The notes under the pieces: model-generated | The model's database searches: none | Told to the model about the DNA's origin: nothing | The model's input: only the letters and a program-made list of their open reading frames with translations | Assembly (NCBI RefSeq): GCF_000003855.2 | Contig: NW_003101659.1 | Location: 647,475 to 711,474, forward strand | Direction of reading: 5' to 3' | Length of the DNA stretch: 64,000 bases | Origin: Blastomyces gilchristii SLH14081 | Taxonomy: Eukaryota > Ascomycota > Eurotiomycetes > Onygenales > Ajellomycetaceae | Position numbers and translations under genes: made by a program | Shown: in pieces, positions 12,151 through 23,007 of the stretch | Numbering within the stretch: the first letter of the stretch is position 1 | How the letters are laid out: each line of letters opens with the position of its first letter

Positions 12151-13609
12151 TTTCCGAAGGGCTGCGTTCTGCCTGTCAACGGATTAACAGCTAGTTACTA
12201 TCTGAAGAGTAGGACAGTCCAGTTGGTTCGTTTCTTCGTTTCTAATCTACAACCCCACGCTCTACTCAGCTGGGGCGATTCAAGATCTACCTCCGTGCTT
12301 GTGCCGTTGGTGGGTTGTGGTGTGTGAAAGCCGGCGAGGGAGCGGCGAAACTTTCTCCCAGCAGCCGGACGCGAGGGATTCCACGCGAAGCTGGAGGAGC
12401 ATTTGCAATTTCTACAACTTACTGAATTTGAGGCCCAGGTGAAAAAGAGAATGCGTGAAGATTACACAGGGACAAGACTGGGTGCCTCTCGTACTAGAGT
12501 TCCTCTGCAAATCTACTGATAACCAATAACTACCTGGGATTGTTAAGTTTTTGTTTGTTGCTTGCTTGCTCCCAAGGCAGAAAAGGAGATCCGTGGCAAA
12601 GTTTCCACTTTTCAGCCCTTGAGTCTCTCCTCCAGTCTTTTCGCCCTTCGAATAATATCACTCAAGGCTTAAACCATATCTTGCTCTATTTGGTTTTGCA
12701 TTGAGGATTCTGCAATGCCTTCTTTGCTCCGAGAGGAGAGAGTGTGTTTACACTCAAGTACTGCATAATCAAGACGCATCTCATTTGATAACAGTGCAGC
12801 AATGAGAATAACACCCTGAAGAAGTATTTTTTTTAACTCTCATACCGCAAGAATGACAGAATCCCAGAATTCCTCTATTGAATCCACAAGACCCTCAACC
12901 CGGACTGTTAAACTTCACCAGCACGTGGAGCTACTGGTCAAGTAGGCCGAAAACAGGCGAGGCATTCCCCTCACAACTAGGAGAGATGGATTGTGAGCTA
13001 TATGGAGGCGAATGGTCTCGATGTTTGCCGACACCATAGAGGGCGAGGCCTAGGGCGAGGCCTGCTGCCACTGTTTGGCGTCCCGAGACACCCATTGAAT
13101 TAAACCCTCAAGAGGATCGCAGCGGATGGGGGGAGGGGGGGGGGATGGATGAGGAACAGATTGAACCCTCGCGCGATGACTCTCCCGCGATAAATAAGGT
13201 CCTGCAGGTGATTTTGTTTCACTTTTGTCTTTTAGCTGGAATGACGTTTGGGGGATTCAGCAGGATGTTTACTAGGCCATAATGGTCAAAAAGAGAGAAA
13301 GATGATATATTATTACCTATCTAGGTATATGGTAGGCGCCCTCCTAGTCTGAGGTAGGATTTCCGATAGGTGCTGACAGGGCATCATCATCAGCATCCTG
13401 CATAATAATGTGAGTCCTCGGTCGGTCAACTTGGCGAGGCCATACAAAGGAGAACCGAACCCAGTGATCGAATCTGGTAGCAAGTGGCTAATCCCCGTCC
13501 ATAGATCCACGCCTGCTCCCTAACTCGTTCCAGAAGGGACAGGGCTATTTTGACTTCCGGGTTTGCCACATGCTCCCTTCTTGACCGCCTGTTATATAGA
13601 TATGTTTAC

Positions 13610-13611
<2 letters not shown>

Positions 13612-13645
<34 letters not shown>
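13612..13645. repeat. (AT)n dinucleotide repeat
   Basis: About 17 perfect AT units in the DUS3-SFP1 intergenic region. Confidence 0.95.
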
Positions 13646-13647
<2 letters not shown>

Positions 13648-14633
13648 TTTATTTAAAGCTCGCGGAACTAATATCAAGGAGGCCCGCGAAGACTATTCCT
13701 TCTCACGGGCATAAGTTACAAATAGAATTAGTGGCGAGAAGGGTTAACGAAATCACTACAGAAAATGCATGAATTCAAAAGAGGGACGTTTGTTTTGTCG
13801 GCTTATTGGAGGAAGGCTGCATTTCCCGGCGACAAAGATAGATATATAGACAGATAAACAGGGCTAGTTGCAGTGACATATCAACGGAAGATTGCATTAG
13901 GTCACTCTGCGGTGGTTCCAAGTGCCAGACAAGAGGAAGCAGTGAATAATAATAGTCGTTACAATCGTAGTAGTTATTCCCCGGTTGGGGGGTCCGTCCG
14001 TCGCGGAGATTGGCCTCCCCGCCTGAGTTCGGAATCAAAGGAAACTGTCAGCCAAGCATGGGAGGAGGGAGGAGGGAGGGGAGGGAAGAAGGAGGAAGAA
14101 CAGATCGAACAAATGAGCCGGTTTCATCCTTCGTACAGCATAACCGCTAGGATGCACCGTCTGGGTGTCCGGCGCTGGCTAGCAAGTTAGCAGAGCGTTC
14201 CAACAGTCGGCGGATCCTCGGCGGGACTCGACCTAAGATCTTGAATCGGGGACGAACTGTCTGTTCTGTCTGGCTGGCTTCATCATCGCTCGCTATCCAC
14301 CACTGTGGTCTCACTCTTTATTATTACAGGAGTATTAACTACAGGAGTATTATTTATTATTATTGGTATGGTATTAGTAGGTTAGGACTATCAGCGTTGA
14401 GAGGGTAACATATCTCTTTCTATCTGTCTTCGTTGTCCTGAGTGTTGCGGTAGTAGTATTTATTATTATTATTATTAAATATCTTAAATATTTACCAGAT
14501 AGGTAGTTACGGAGTAACTAACCGCTCACTAATATTATTATAACTAATATTATTAAGTTATACTTCCCTCCCTCGCTGAGCCGCTCCACCTCGCCCAAAG
14601 TTACGGGGACTCCGCCTCTCGATAGCTTTCATC

Positions 14634-14674
14634 ACCATCACCATCACCACCATCACCGCCGCCGCCGCCGCCGA
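14634..14674. repeat. CATCAC / GCC trinucleotide tract
   Basis: A run of CAC/CAT triplets followed by consecutive GCC units in the presumed SFP1 5' leader. In the + strand one frame would read as His/Ala repeats, but no supported coding exon includes it. Confidence 0.85.
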
Positions 14675-15061
14675 ACAACAACCCCAGTCCCTCTTTTCTG
14701 CCGTCGTCAACAAAGAGTTGCAGCGCAATTCCCTTCATCCCATCCTCCCCATCTCGCTATCTAATGCCCCAGTCTTCAGAACACCCCCTCCCCTCCAGTA
14801 TTCTCCGTCTTCCAGCGAACTCGACCGCTCCTCCACCCGTGAAACCACTCCCATCGGAACCCCCGTTGGCTTTACTGCCATCCCAAAGTCCCGTAGTACC
14901 GCTGAGCGGGATCGAGACTTGTATTTCTCCTGGCATCGGAAGCCGGAAGAACATCCAAATACCTCTATCTACCAAACTCGCACTTCTCTAGAACCCGATC
15001 TTGACGACTCGTCTTTTCCGCTCTTATCTTCCCTTCATCCCCTCTCCCCGAGCGACGAACC

Positions 15062-17154
15062 ATGGAGGGCCCAACTCCCCCCATTAATATCGCGTCCCGG
15101 AACACATCGGTCTCCCCGCCTGGCCAGCAGGCTTCGAATTTGACCTCTGCCCTACAACGAGCTTCAACAATAGACAAGTCTGCTGGTGCCTCGAATACCA
15201 CCATTCCCACTTCCGTCGCATATAAATCAAATGCAGCCCGCAAAGACTCGATTGGCGCAAGTATGGCGCAGTGGGGAAATGGCACGAAGCCCATCACAGT
15301 GGCTGGCTCCAACAGAGATAAACAGCGCCGTGAGAGCTTAGCAGGTAGTTTGGTTGGAGGCATGAGCTGGGGAGGTGTGTCCGTTGGCAGTTGGATTCGA
15401 GATGAGTAAGTTTCTTTTTCTTCTTTTTCTTCTTTACCCTTCCTTTTCTACCAATATTGTGACTCCCATATCCCGAATTATATTATGTATAGCGAGGAGT
15501 AGCATATCCACCAATTTTCGTTAAATGGAAATTGGAGATAATTTCATGGCCCTCGGCTTTTACGTTACTGGGCAAAGAAAACCATCCATGGGCTAATATA
15601 ACCGCTACAGTATTCTTATGACCGGAACGTCCCCCTTCACACTACAGTCTCCTTCATATCATTCTTCATCATATCTTCCGAAACTTGAAGCGAATTTCAT
15701 GCGAGATTTTGCGTGCTGTGGCGTTACATTACCCTCCCTCCACGACTTGCTGCAACATTATGAGGAAGCTCATGCGCAGAAGTCACCACAACCACCACAA
15801 CGTACCGGGCAGACGGGACAAATGTCCATTGGTGACAACCGAACCGGGATGCCGGGAGGCGTGCGAAATCAAGGGCAACAAAATCAGCAATCAAATATTG
15901 GTATTGGTGGTAATCAAAACCGAGGCATATCGTCCCCACGGCCGAATCAAAATCAGCAAACATCAAACCACATGACCTCCCCGGCGCCACAACATCCTCA
16001 GACACAACGTGGTGGCTTTGGATCTCAAAACGACCTTCCCGATCTCGATACAGTTGAAGATATGGAAATGGATGACCCTTTGGCAGATAATGCTTTCCAA
16101 GATCCACGATCCCGAGATAGTCCCATGCAAGGTAGATTTGGGCAACAAAATCAAGGACGCCTAACGCCACTCAACCTAAGTATGCTACAAGGACATCAGG
16201 GCCTACGGAATTCCCAGCCAGGCACCCCCGTTACGCCTGGGAGACCGCTTCAAAACAACCCAACCGTATCCTCAGTCAATACCCCTACCCTCGTCACACA
16301 CCAGCTACAGCAACAACAAAATTCCGGGTACCGTGGCACGCCAGATTCTTCTACGCCGGGGACACCCGCCGAAATTGACGAGTCGATCATTGGAGAGTTT
16401 GGAGACATGTCGATGTTGCAGAATAACGCGCTAATGGGAAGCCAGGGACAATTTCCAGGCTATGGAGGCGGAAATGACATGCTGAATCTCTGTATCGACG
16501 AACCAGCCAAGCGATTGTTTAGCCCGACTGGCGGGTTCAATCAGCAACAAAATATGCTCAACAGGCTAGGAAGTCAGCCGTACGGACCTAACAGCCAAAT
16601 CGCGCAACGGATTCGAGAACAGCAGCTTCGTGCAGGTGTACCAGACACGATTGGGCTGCTACCGAATGAAGAACCTAAACCATTTAGATGCCCAGTCATA
16701 GGTTGCGAGAAAGCATATAAAAACCAGAATGGTCTAAAATACCACAAGGCGGTAAGTATTCTTCTCAACCATGTTCTCCCTTTTTTTTTATTATTCCCAC
16801 CCCCCTTTTCGTCTCTCCTCTAACCATGTCATCCGGATTATACAGCACGGCCACAACAACCAACAACTTCACGATAATGCGGACGGAACCTTCTCAATCG
16901 TCAATCCAGAAACATGTACGCCTTACCCAGGGGCCCTGGGCATGGAGAAAGAAAAGCCATTCCGCTGCGAAGTATGCGGTAAACGGTACAAGAACCTCAA
17001 CGGCCTCAAATACCACAGATCACATTCACCGCCTTGCAACCCAGAACTCCAACTCGCCGCTGGTCGTAACCTTGGCGTGGGTGGGGTAATGCAAGGGCAA
17101 AATATTAACGTCGCCGGAGCTGGACTCCCTGGGATTGGCGAGGAAGGACTGTAG
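15062..17154 (+). CDS. SFP1: Sfp1-type C2H2 zinc-finger transcription regulator
   Basis: Spliced model of 597 aa from exons 15062-15405, 15611-16751 and 16846-17154. Junctions are canonical and give [18 protein letters not shown], which I recognise as typical of fungal Sfp1 homologues. Visible parts: the block [18 protein letters not shown] with a finger-like C-C-H-H segment at about 150-170 ([20 protein letters not shown]); a long Gln/Asn/Pro-rich middle (about 175-460); then paired C2H2 fingers at about 475-497 ([19 protein letters not shown]) and 536-557 ([20 protein letters not shown]). Intron 2 falls just after the first of these fingers. Family role: nutrient- and TOR-responsive nuclear regulator of ribosomal-protein and ribosome-biogenesis genes, linked to cell size in yeast. 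The role in this fungus is inferred. Start chosen at the ATG opening [14 protein letters not shown]. Confidence 0.9.
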
Positions 17155-17351
17155 CAGCAAAGACAGCCTTCCCCTCCCTACTGAATTAAAAAAAAAATCA
17201 CAGGCAAAGTGAAATGACGAAAAAAAGTCTCCTCCCCTCTTCTCCCACTTTCCTCACCGCGGCCACCGCTTTTTTATTTCATTTACAAAGGAGTTTACAT
17301 TTATTTATTTTATTTATATTTTACCTTCTATTATTATATTCTTACCTTTTA

Positions 17352-17383
<32 letters not shown>

Positions 17384-19760
17384 CCTTCTAACTCTGCCGC
17401 CACCGATATTTCGACCAGAGGGACCCGCCACGACAGCACCAGAGGGACCGACCTCCCCCTTCCCTCCCTCATACGATCCGACAGGAACTTCTAGTCCAAC
17501 CATTACCGGCTAATTTTCCTCCGTTTTCCTGAATCTTTCCTGCTCTTCTTTACATTGTCTTACATGCTCTACTATTACATCTCTTCCTCTCTCTCTGTTC
17601 TTTTTTGCCCACCTCTGCCACGGCCTATTCACTACCCCATCAATCACCTTTTCCATCTGTACATAATACGTACATAGGACATATACTTTTCCTTCGTCCT
17701 TTTTCTTTTACATATCATCTTCCCTCTATTCATTACATTTTGTCTAATGATTTCTGGGTAGCTGGTTTGGTTGGCGATGAGGGGGGACCGGTTTTGCGGA
17801 TTCAGGTATTGTTTTTTTCTTGTTTCTTAAGTCTTTCTGTGTTAAAAAAAGAAAATAAAAGAAAATAAAAAGAAAAAAAAGGACCATTTTTCTTCACTTC
17901 TTCTATTCATCATTACTTGTAATCCCTTTTTTTGTTTTTCATTGTCTTTCATTGTTATTATTGTTTGTTCATCTGCTTCACAATGTTTTGTTACTTACTA
18001 TTTATTTATTGTCACAGGGTGCAATTGTTCATTTCACATATTCAAAGTGATGTTGACAGGCTGTTTTTTTTTTTTTTTTTTTGTATATTTGTTTATCACC
18101 TTCTCACTTACTTCTGTCAGTGACTTTTTTCTCATCTTTTAATCTCATTATATGTTATAAAAATATGAATAGACTTTTCTTCATCTATTCTTCTCTTTCT
18201 ATCCCTCTCTTTTTTTATCACTTTTCTTCTCATTTCTCATTTCCGGATATTTTTTTCTTGCCTGACCATCTCTGCTTTGATTATATTTCATGTGCAAATT
18301 GTATAGAATAATCTTGTCTACATTAGCTTGTTTTTATGTTTTTGAAAACAAAAATAAAATCAAAAAGTACATGTCTTCTCTTCTATTTTACTCAGTTGTA
18401 TTCAGCTTTTATCTTCTTGAAGAGAAATTTAATGAAAAATTCTATTAATAAAAGTCTTTTTTCCATCTCTTTCTATCTCACTTCTACTAGTAAGCTTTCT
18501 TAGATTCTATTTATATACATATATATCTATGAAGATGTGAAATAAAAGTTCTAGCATAGTCTATTAACTAATTTAAGCTGATGATGAAGAGATTACTTTC
18601 TTTTAACTAGAGTAAACTATTCAGCAATGTAAACTATTCAGTAATAATTTCTTACTCTGCTGACATCTGTAGAACCTGTTACAAAGAGACTTAAGCTTCT
18701 AAACAATGAAAGTACAGGCTGAAGCAATATTAATAATGTATTTCTAGTGTGTGTAAGAGCTTTTGTTTCTCTCTGTGCAGGTTATAGATATGCAAATCAT
18801 GTCAACAGAAAGAGAGAAAAGAGAAGATAAGTTTACAGAATTAATTGTCATTTATTTACTTTTTAATTTTTAATCATCTCACTTCTTTTCTTCTCTCACT
18901 CTCTCTTCTTCTTCATCTCAGCTTTTTATCTCTTTATTCAATCATTCTCTCAATCTGCGTACATGCAAGACAGCTACAAAGCAGAAAATTGAAAGATGAA
19001 AGGGGAAAAAAATACACTAGAAGTTGAGACAGTAGTCAAAGCTCTGCCATAGAAGATAAACAAAAAAGCGAAGTCAAGTTCAGAGCATCATTGAGAATAA
19101 TTGAACTTGAGAGAAGAAGGAAAATTCACCACAAGATAGAAGAAAAAAAAAAAAAAAAAAGTAAGATTCATCTCCAGCTACTTACCCACCACTATAGAAT
19201 CAAGTGAAAAAGATAAAAAGAAGCACAGAAACCCAAAAAAAATTACAACACAAGTTATGTCCATGTCATGCTGGGGCAGGTTCATAGATATTAGAGACAC
19301 ATGAAATATACAAGAGAAGCTGGCAAGGAACAGGGAAGACAGACAGAGTCATGCCACATTAATGAGAAACAGGAACAGAAACAAAGAAGAAGGGGCAAAA
19401 AAGAAAAACACCAAATTACATCACTGCATGGGAAATTTTTTGGAAACTTTCTTCCCTTTCATTAACCATTGTTGGCCGAGTTTCTTCATGAATTTCCAAG
19501 CTGTAAATAAATTTTTTGAGTTTGGTAGTTATGGGCTTTGACAGGGTCGAGGCTGTTAATTTCGCGCTGATTTGTTGGAAGACTTTAGGTGATATATGTA
19601 TGTCTGTATGATCTTGCTTGAGTCAATGCAACCATGAGGGAATGGTAAAAAGTAATGGGGTCATTGAGGGGTATAATGAAGCCAAAAAATGAGGGGGAAA
19701 GTGGGGGGAAACGATTGCGAGATTTCGTCAGATGATGGGTAATTAAGTCTAATTCACTTT
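17155..19760. other. Convergent AT-rich region with CpG-depleted block
   Basis: Spacer between the SFP1 and TOA1 3' ends. It includes a T29 run (17355-17383), a T-run near 18065 and an A-run near 19143. From about 17800 to 19473 I count only three CpG dinucleotides, while CpA and TpG remain common. The + strand is pyrimidine-rich up to about 18950 and purine-rich from there to about 19440. No open frame with protein-like content. Both 3' UTRs presumably lie at its edges. Confidence 0.75.
17355..17383. repeat. T29 homopolymer
   Basis: Uninterrupted T run downstream of SFP1, at the left edge of the AT-rich region. Confidence 0.9.
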
Positions 19761-21893
19761 CTAGTACCACTCGAATTCGCCCTGGCCTTTATGGAACACA
19801 TATCTAACGGAAAAGAAGGGAAAGGGATATTAGTTTTACCATATCTCATAATGTCAGAACAGGGTAAAACTCACTCTTTACCCCCAGATGTAAGAATTCC
19901 ATCCTTCAACGTGCATTTCCATTTACTCTTGACGCGTTGGACTTTATCATACGTGCACAGCATAACTTGTCCAACTGCATCATCGCCGTCGTTGTGGTCA
20001 TCAAGCATGTCTTCCGAGTCATCGAGATCGGAGTTGATAGCGTCTTCGTCTGCCTCCTCCTGCCGTCCGGTGTTTCCATTGAACTCATCTGGTCCGTCAT
20101 ACTGACTTGATACAACAATATTACTGGATGAAGGGGATGGGTTTGCTGGAGATGCAAAAGCGGAGGGATCGTTCATGACGTGTGCCTTGCGTTTTGTCCC
20201 CTTGGTAAAGCTTGGTTGCTCGCTCAGGGGTGCCAGCAGCCCACCAGCCTCCAGCTGTAGGCCCCTGGATTCCACGTAAGAGCGGATGAAATGGTCATCG
20301 CCGCTGTTTTTTCTGTTCACGTGTCTTTGGGCAGCTTCTCTCCTGCGTGCGACCTCCGTTTTCCATTCTTGTAACGAGTCGCTAGCGCCGTCTGTTTGGG
20401 AAGGGTTCATTGGGGGTCTCTGCTGTTGCGGAGGCTGTTGATGCGGCTGTTGTGGCTGTTGTGGTTGTTGTGGCTGTTGTGGTTGTTGTGGTTGTTGTGG
20501 TTGTTGTGGTTGTTGTGGTTGTTGTGGTTGTTGTGGTTGTTGTGGTTGTTGTGGTTGTTGTGGCTGTTGCGGCTGTTGTTGAGCTGGATTCTGATAATGT
20601 TGCGGCTGTTGAAGTTGTGGCTTTTGATCCTGAGGAAAGTGGACTGGTCTACCGGGAAGCTTCTGACCTCCTGGAAGTGAGAGGGCAGCCTGCGACTGGG
20701 ACTGCAGCTGATGCACCTGGTTTGCCGCAGCTGCTCCATACCTCTGATGTAATGCATTCGCCGCACGCTGCTGCGCGAGAGTTGACGGATTTACTGGGGG
20801 TAGGCTTGATGCAGTAGGCGGATAGCCTGGCTCTGATTTGATACGTATATCGCCAGCTGATGTCTCAGGGGCTGAGGTAGGGACATGGGAAAAGGGAAGT
20901 GGTTGAGCTTGCTGGTGTGATTGCTGGGGCTGCCGCTGATGTGGTTGTTGGTGTTGGAGATGGTGTTGGTGTTGGAGTGGTTGTGATTGTGGTGGTGGTG
21001 GTGTGGTGCGCGGGCCATTGGAGGGAACTGTTGTCGGGGGTGGAGGAATAGGGGCTTGCACATGCGGTGGGTGAGCCTGCGGGGGTTGCTGAGGCGGTGG
21101 GGGAGGTTGCGGCGCAGGATCCCAAGGGAAATGGGCAACCCCAAGTGAAGATAGCTTCTTCCGCCATCCCTGAACGAACAGCAACACAATTCAGCATTAG
21201 CATTGGCATCAAATTAAAAACAAAGTCGTAGCACCCAAGCGGGTAGATGTAGATGATGATGCGAAGTGCTGCTTAGTCATGCGGATGCCTGCCGGACCAC
21301 TAAAGCGGCAATACCACAACGCAATCTGCCTGCGACAAAGGACAAGAGCAATTTTGCCCGCATCTTGTCCTGCCTGGAGCCACACGCGGGCCAAGGCAGC
21401 CGTCAGCCGCCGGCGCCCAGGGTGGGTGGACTCCTTATTAAAAGCAGGCCTGGATTCCCTTTAAACAGCGCAGTTCCCTCGGTTACCACTCACTCCGCGA
21501 GGACCAACGCCAGGTATCCGGGTGGCCTATCAACACCACCGCCGCATCCACATTCGTCCATCCATCCATCCATCATCATCATCATCATCATCATCTTGAC
21601 GGAGAAAGAGTGAAACAAAAGAAGAACAGGAACATCACGAACTAACCTTCCTCAAATCTTCCAACGTCTGCTGGTCAACGCCGCCCTCCTCAAAATCGAT
21701 CTGGGACGAGTCGCATACTTCTTGGATGACCTTATCGAACACAACGCCCTAATTTGCCAAAAACGGAAAAAAGAAGAGAGGATATGTGAGTCTCACAGAA
21801 GCTAGTGCATTTTGGCTAGGTATGGAATGGGAAGGGAAGCTTGTTCTCTCTCTCTCTCTCCGGCTTTTTACTTACCACCTGCTGGTTGGACAT
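19761..21893 (-). CDS. TOA1: TFIIA large subunit (Toa1, alpha/beta chain)
   Basis: Spliced model of 485 aa with exons 21893-21876 (18 nt), 21748-21647, 21169-19875 and 19803-19761 (43 nt). N-terminus MSNQQVGVVFDKVIQEV and SQIDFEEGGVDQQTLEDL matches the TFIIA alpha helical bundle (about residues 1-58). The acidic stretch followed by MLCTYDKVQRVKSKWKC and the last exon, ending GQGEFEWY, match the C-terminal beta-barrel (about 430-485). Family role: pairs with Toa2, stabilises TBP on TATA DNA and counteracts TBP inhibitors in Pol II initiation. The middle linker is unusually long and rich in Pro, Gln and His, with about 13 consecutive Pro-Gln-Gln units (about residues 235-280). This accounts for much of the excess over the 286-aa yeast protein. 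The tiny first and last exons are required to complete the conserved ends. Confidence 0.95.
20449..20575 (-). repeat. Coding 9-bp minisatellite (Pro-Gln-Gln)n in TOA1
   Basis: Near-perfect 9-bp units read PQQ on the minus strand, roughly 13 in a row, with occasional synonymous or near-synonymous variants at the tract ends. The unit is a multiple of three, so copy-number change keeps the frame. Because of the repeats, the opposite strand also has open frames of poly-Val and Leu/Trp; these are not genes. Confidence 0.9.
21556..21597. repeat. CATC / CAT microsatellite in TOA1 intron 2
   Basis: TCCA tetramers followed by about eight CAT triplets, inside the long second intron of TOA1 (21170-21646). 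Confidence 0.85.
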
Positions 21894-23007
21894 CGCTGCG
21901 ACAAGAGACGGAAAAGCGCGCGCAACCACAAAGGGATGATAGGAAGGGATATATACGGCCTCAAGAATGAAGGGAGCTTAAGAAAGAAAGGAAGAGGAAA
22001 AAAGAGACAAGAAGTATGGCTCTGTCGATTGTGTTGGTTGATTTGATTTTTTCAAACTCTCTCTCACTTCCCGCGACCCGTTTTCTCGGGAAGAAGCTCA
22101 CCCGCTAACCTTATCCCAGACCCTCTCGTAAAGAAAATAGCAAAGAACAAGTGAGCAGAAGTGAAAGCTCAGTAGATTAATCCCGATACGAGTTTTATAA
22201 ATGTGTTTCTGGCGCTGAAGCGATAGGTGGCGGGCTTCTTCGCATCCGTGGCCGGCTGCTTGGTCGGATGGTGAAGAAGGGAGAAATCGTATTTATAGTG
22301 GAAATTGTATCAACGGTCAGATTGCTTAGTCAGCGGACCATGGGTGGTAGTTAACCACCACTCCCAGAGCCATCTACCTGCTCGCTCTCATTCTCATTCT
22401 CTCGCCTTTCTTATCGGCTTAGTCCCGACATCTCAGATACAGTGCTTTTTGCGCGCTCTTCTGTTCTTATTTCTGTCGTGCGAAGGTACGCTTGAGATCG
22501 TGCGCCGGTGTACTCTTGAGCTCCGAGAATCACAGTAACGATGCATGCTACTTATTGCGAATGCTCTATCTATACCCTCCCCAACATTTATCTGAAAAGA
22601 AAGGCTGGCCCACTAAATAGACCCATATTGAGTGGAAAAGGTAGAAAATGAAACCCAAGCAGCAAACGAGAAATTAAACTTGCTATCTAACAAGAAAGAC
22701 CCCGAAAACTAAGCCAGAATTGAACAGCAAAAACAGCTAACAACAAAGCAGAAACAGAAACAAAAGCAAAACATATTAGTTATGGTTATCGACAGAAAAG
22801 AAAAAAAGAAAAAGAAGAAAGAAACACACGCCGCTTAGAATGCCAGGAGTTACGCTCTTCATATCCGGCCCAAAAGAGTTCTAAGGGGCCATACAAGATG
22901 CTTTGAACACCTCAATGCCCTACCAACGAGAGAGACAAAGCAACCCTGAACGCCAAGAAAATGGATGAGCCGCTCATACCCCGACAATAAGCCGATTTAC
23001 CTTTTAT
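21894..23007. other. Intergenic region upstream of TOA1 / downstream of CDC20
   Basis: Both flanking genes are on the minus strand, so this spacer carries the TOA1 promoter and the CDC20 3' UTR. The part at 22660-22830 is strongly A-rich (AAACAG/AAAGAA repeats). No gene recognised. Confidence 0.55.

Larger units (their letters stand above)
12151..15061. other. Intergenic region with simple repeats upstream of SFP1 and DUS3
   Basis: A 2.9-kb divergent spacer between DUS3 (-) and SFP1 (+). It holds an (AT)n tract at 13612-13645, several TTATTATT runs and GTATTA-rich DNA at 14330-14570, a TACGGAGTA copy at 14508-14516 flanked by GTTAC/GTAAC arms, and a CAC/CAT/GCC trinucleotide tract at about 14634-14674. 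The last 400 bases are C/T-rich and probably form the SFP1 leader. No recognisable gene. Confidence 0.6.

Noticed and set aside
14718..15143. 141-codon open frame overlapping the SFP1 start
   Set aside because: Different frame from SFP1, Ser/Pro-rich by-product of C/T-rich leader DNA; at most an upstream frame in the 5' UTR.
20396..20817. Poly-Val and Leu/Trp open frames opposite TOA1
   Set aside because: Artefacts of the 9-bp minisatellite read on the wrong strand.
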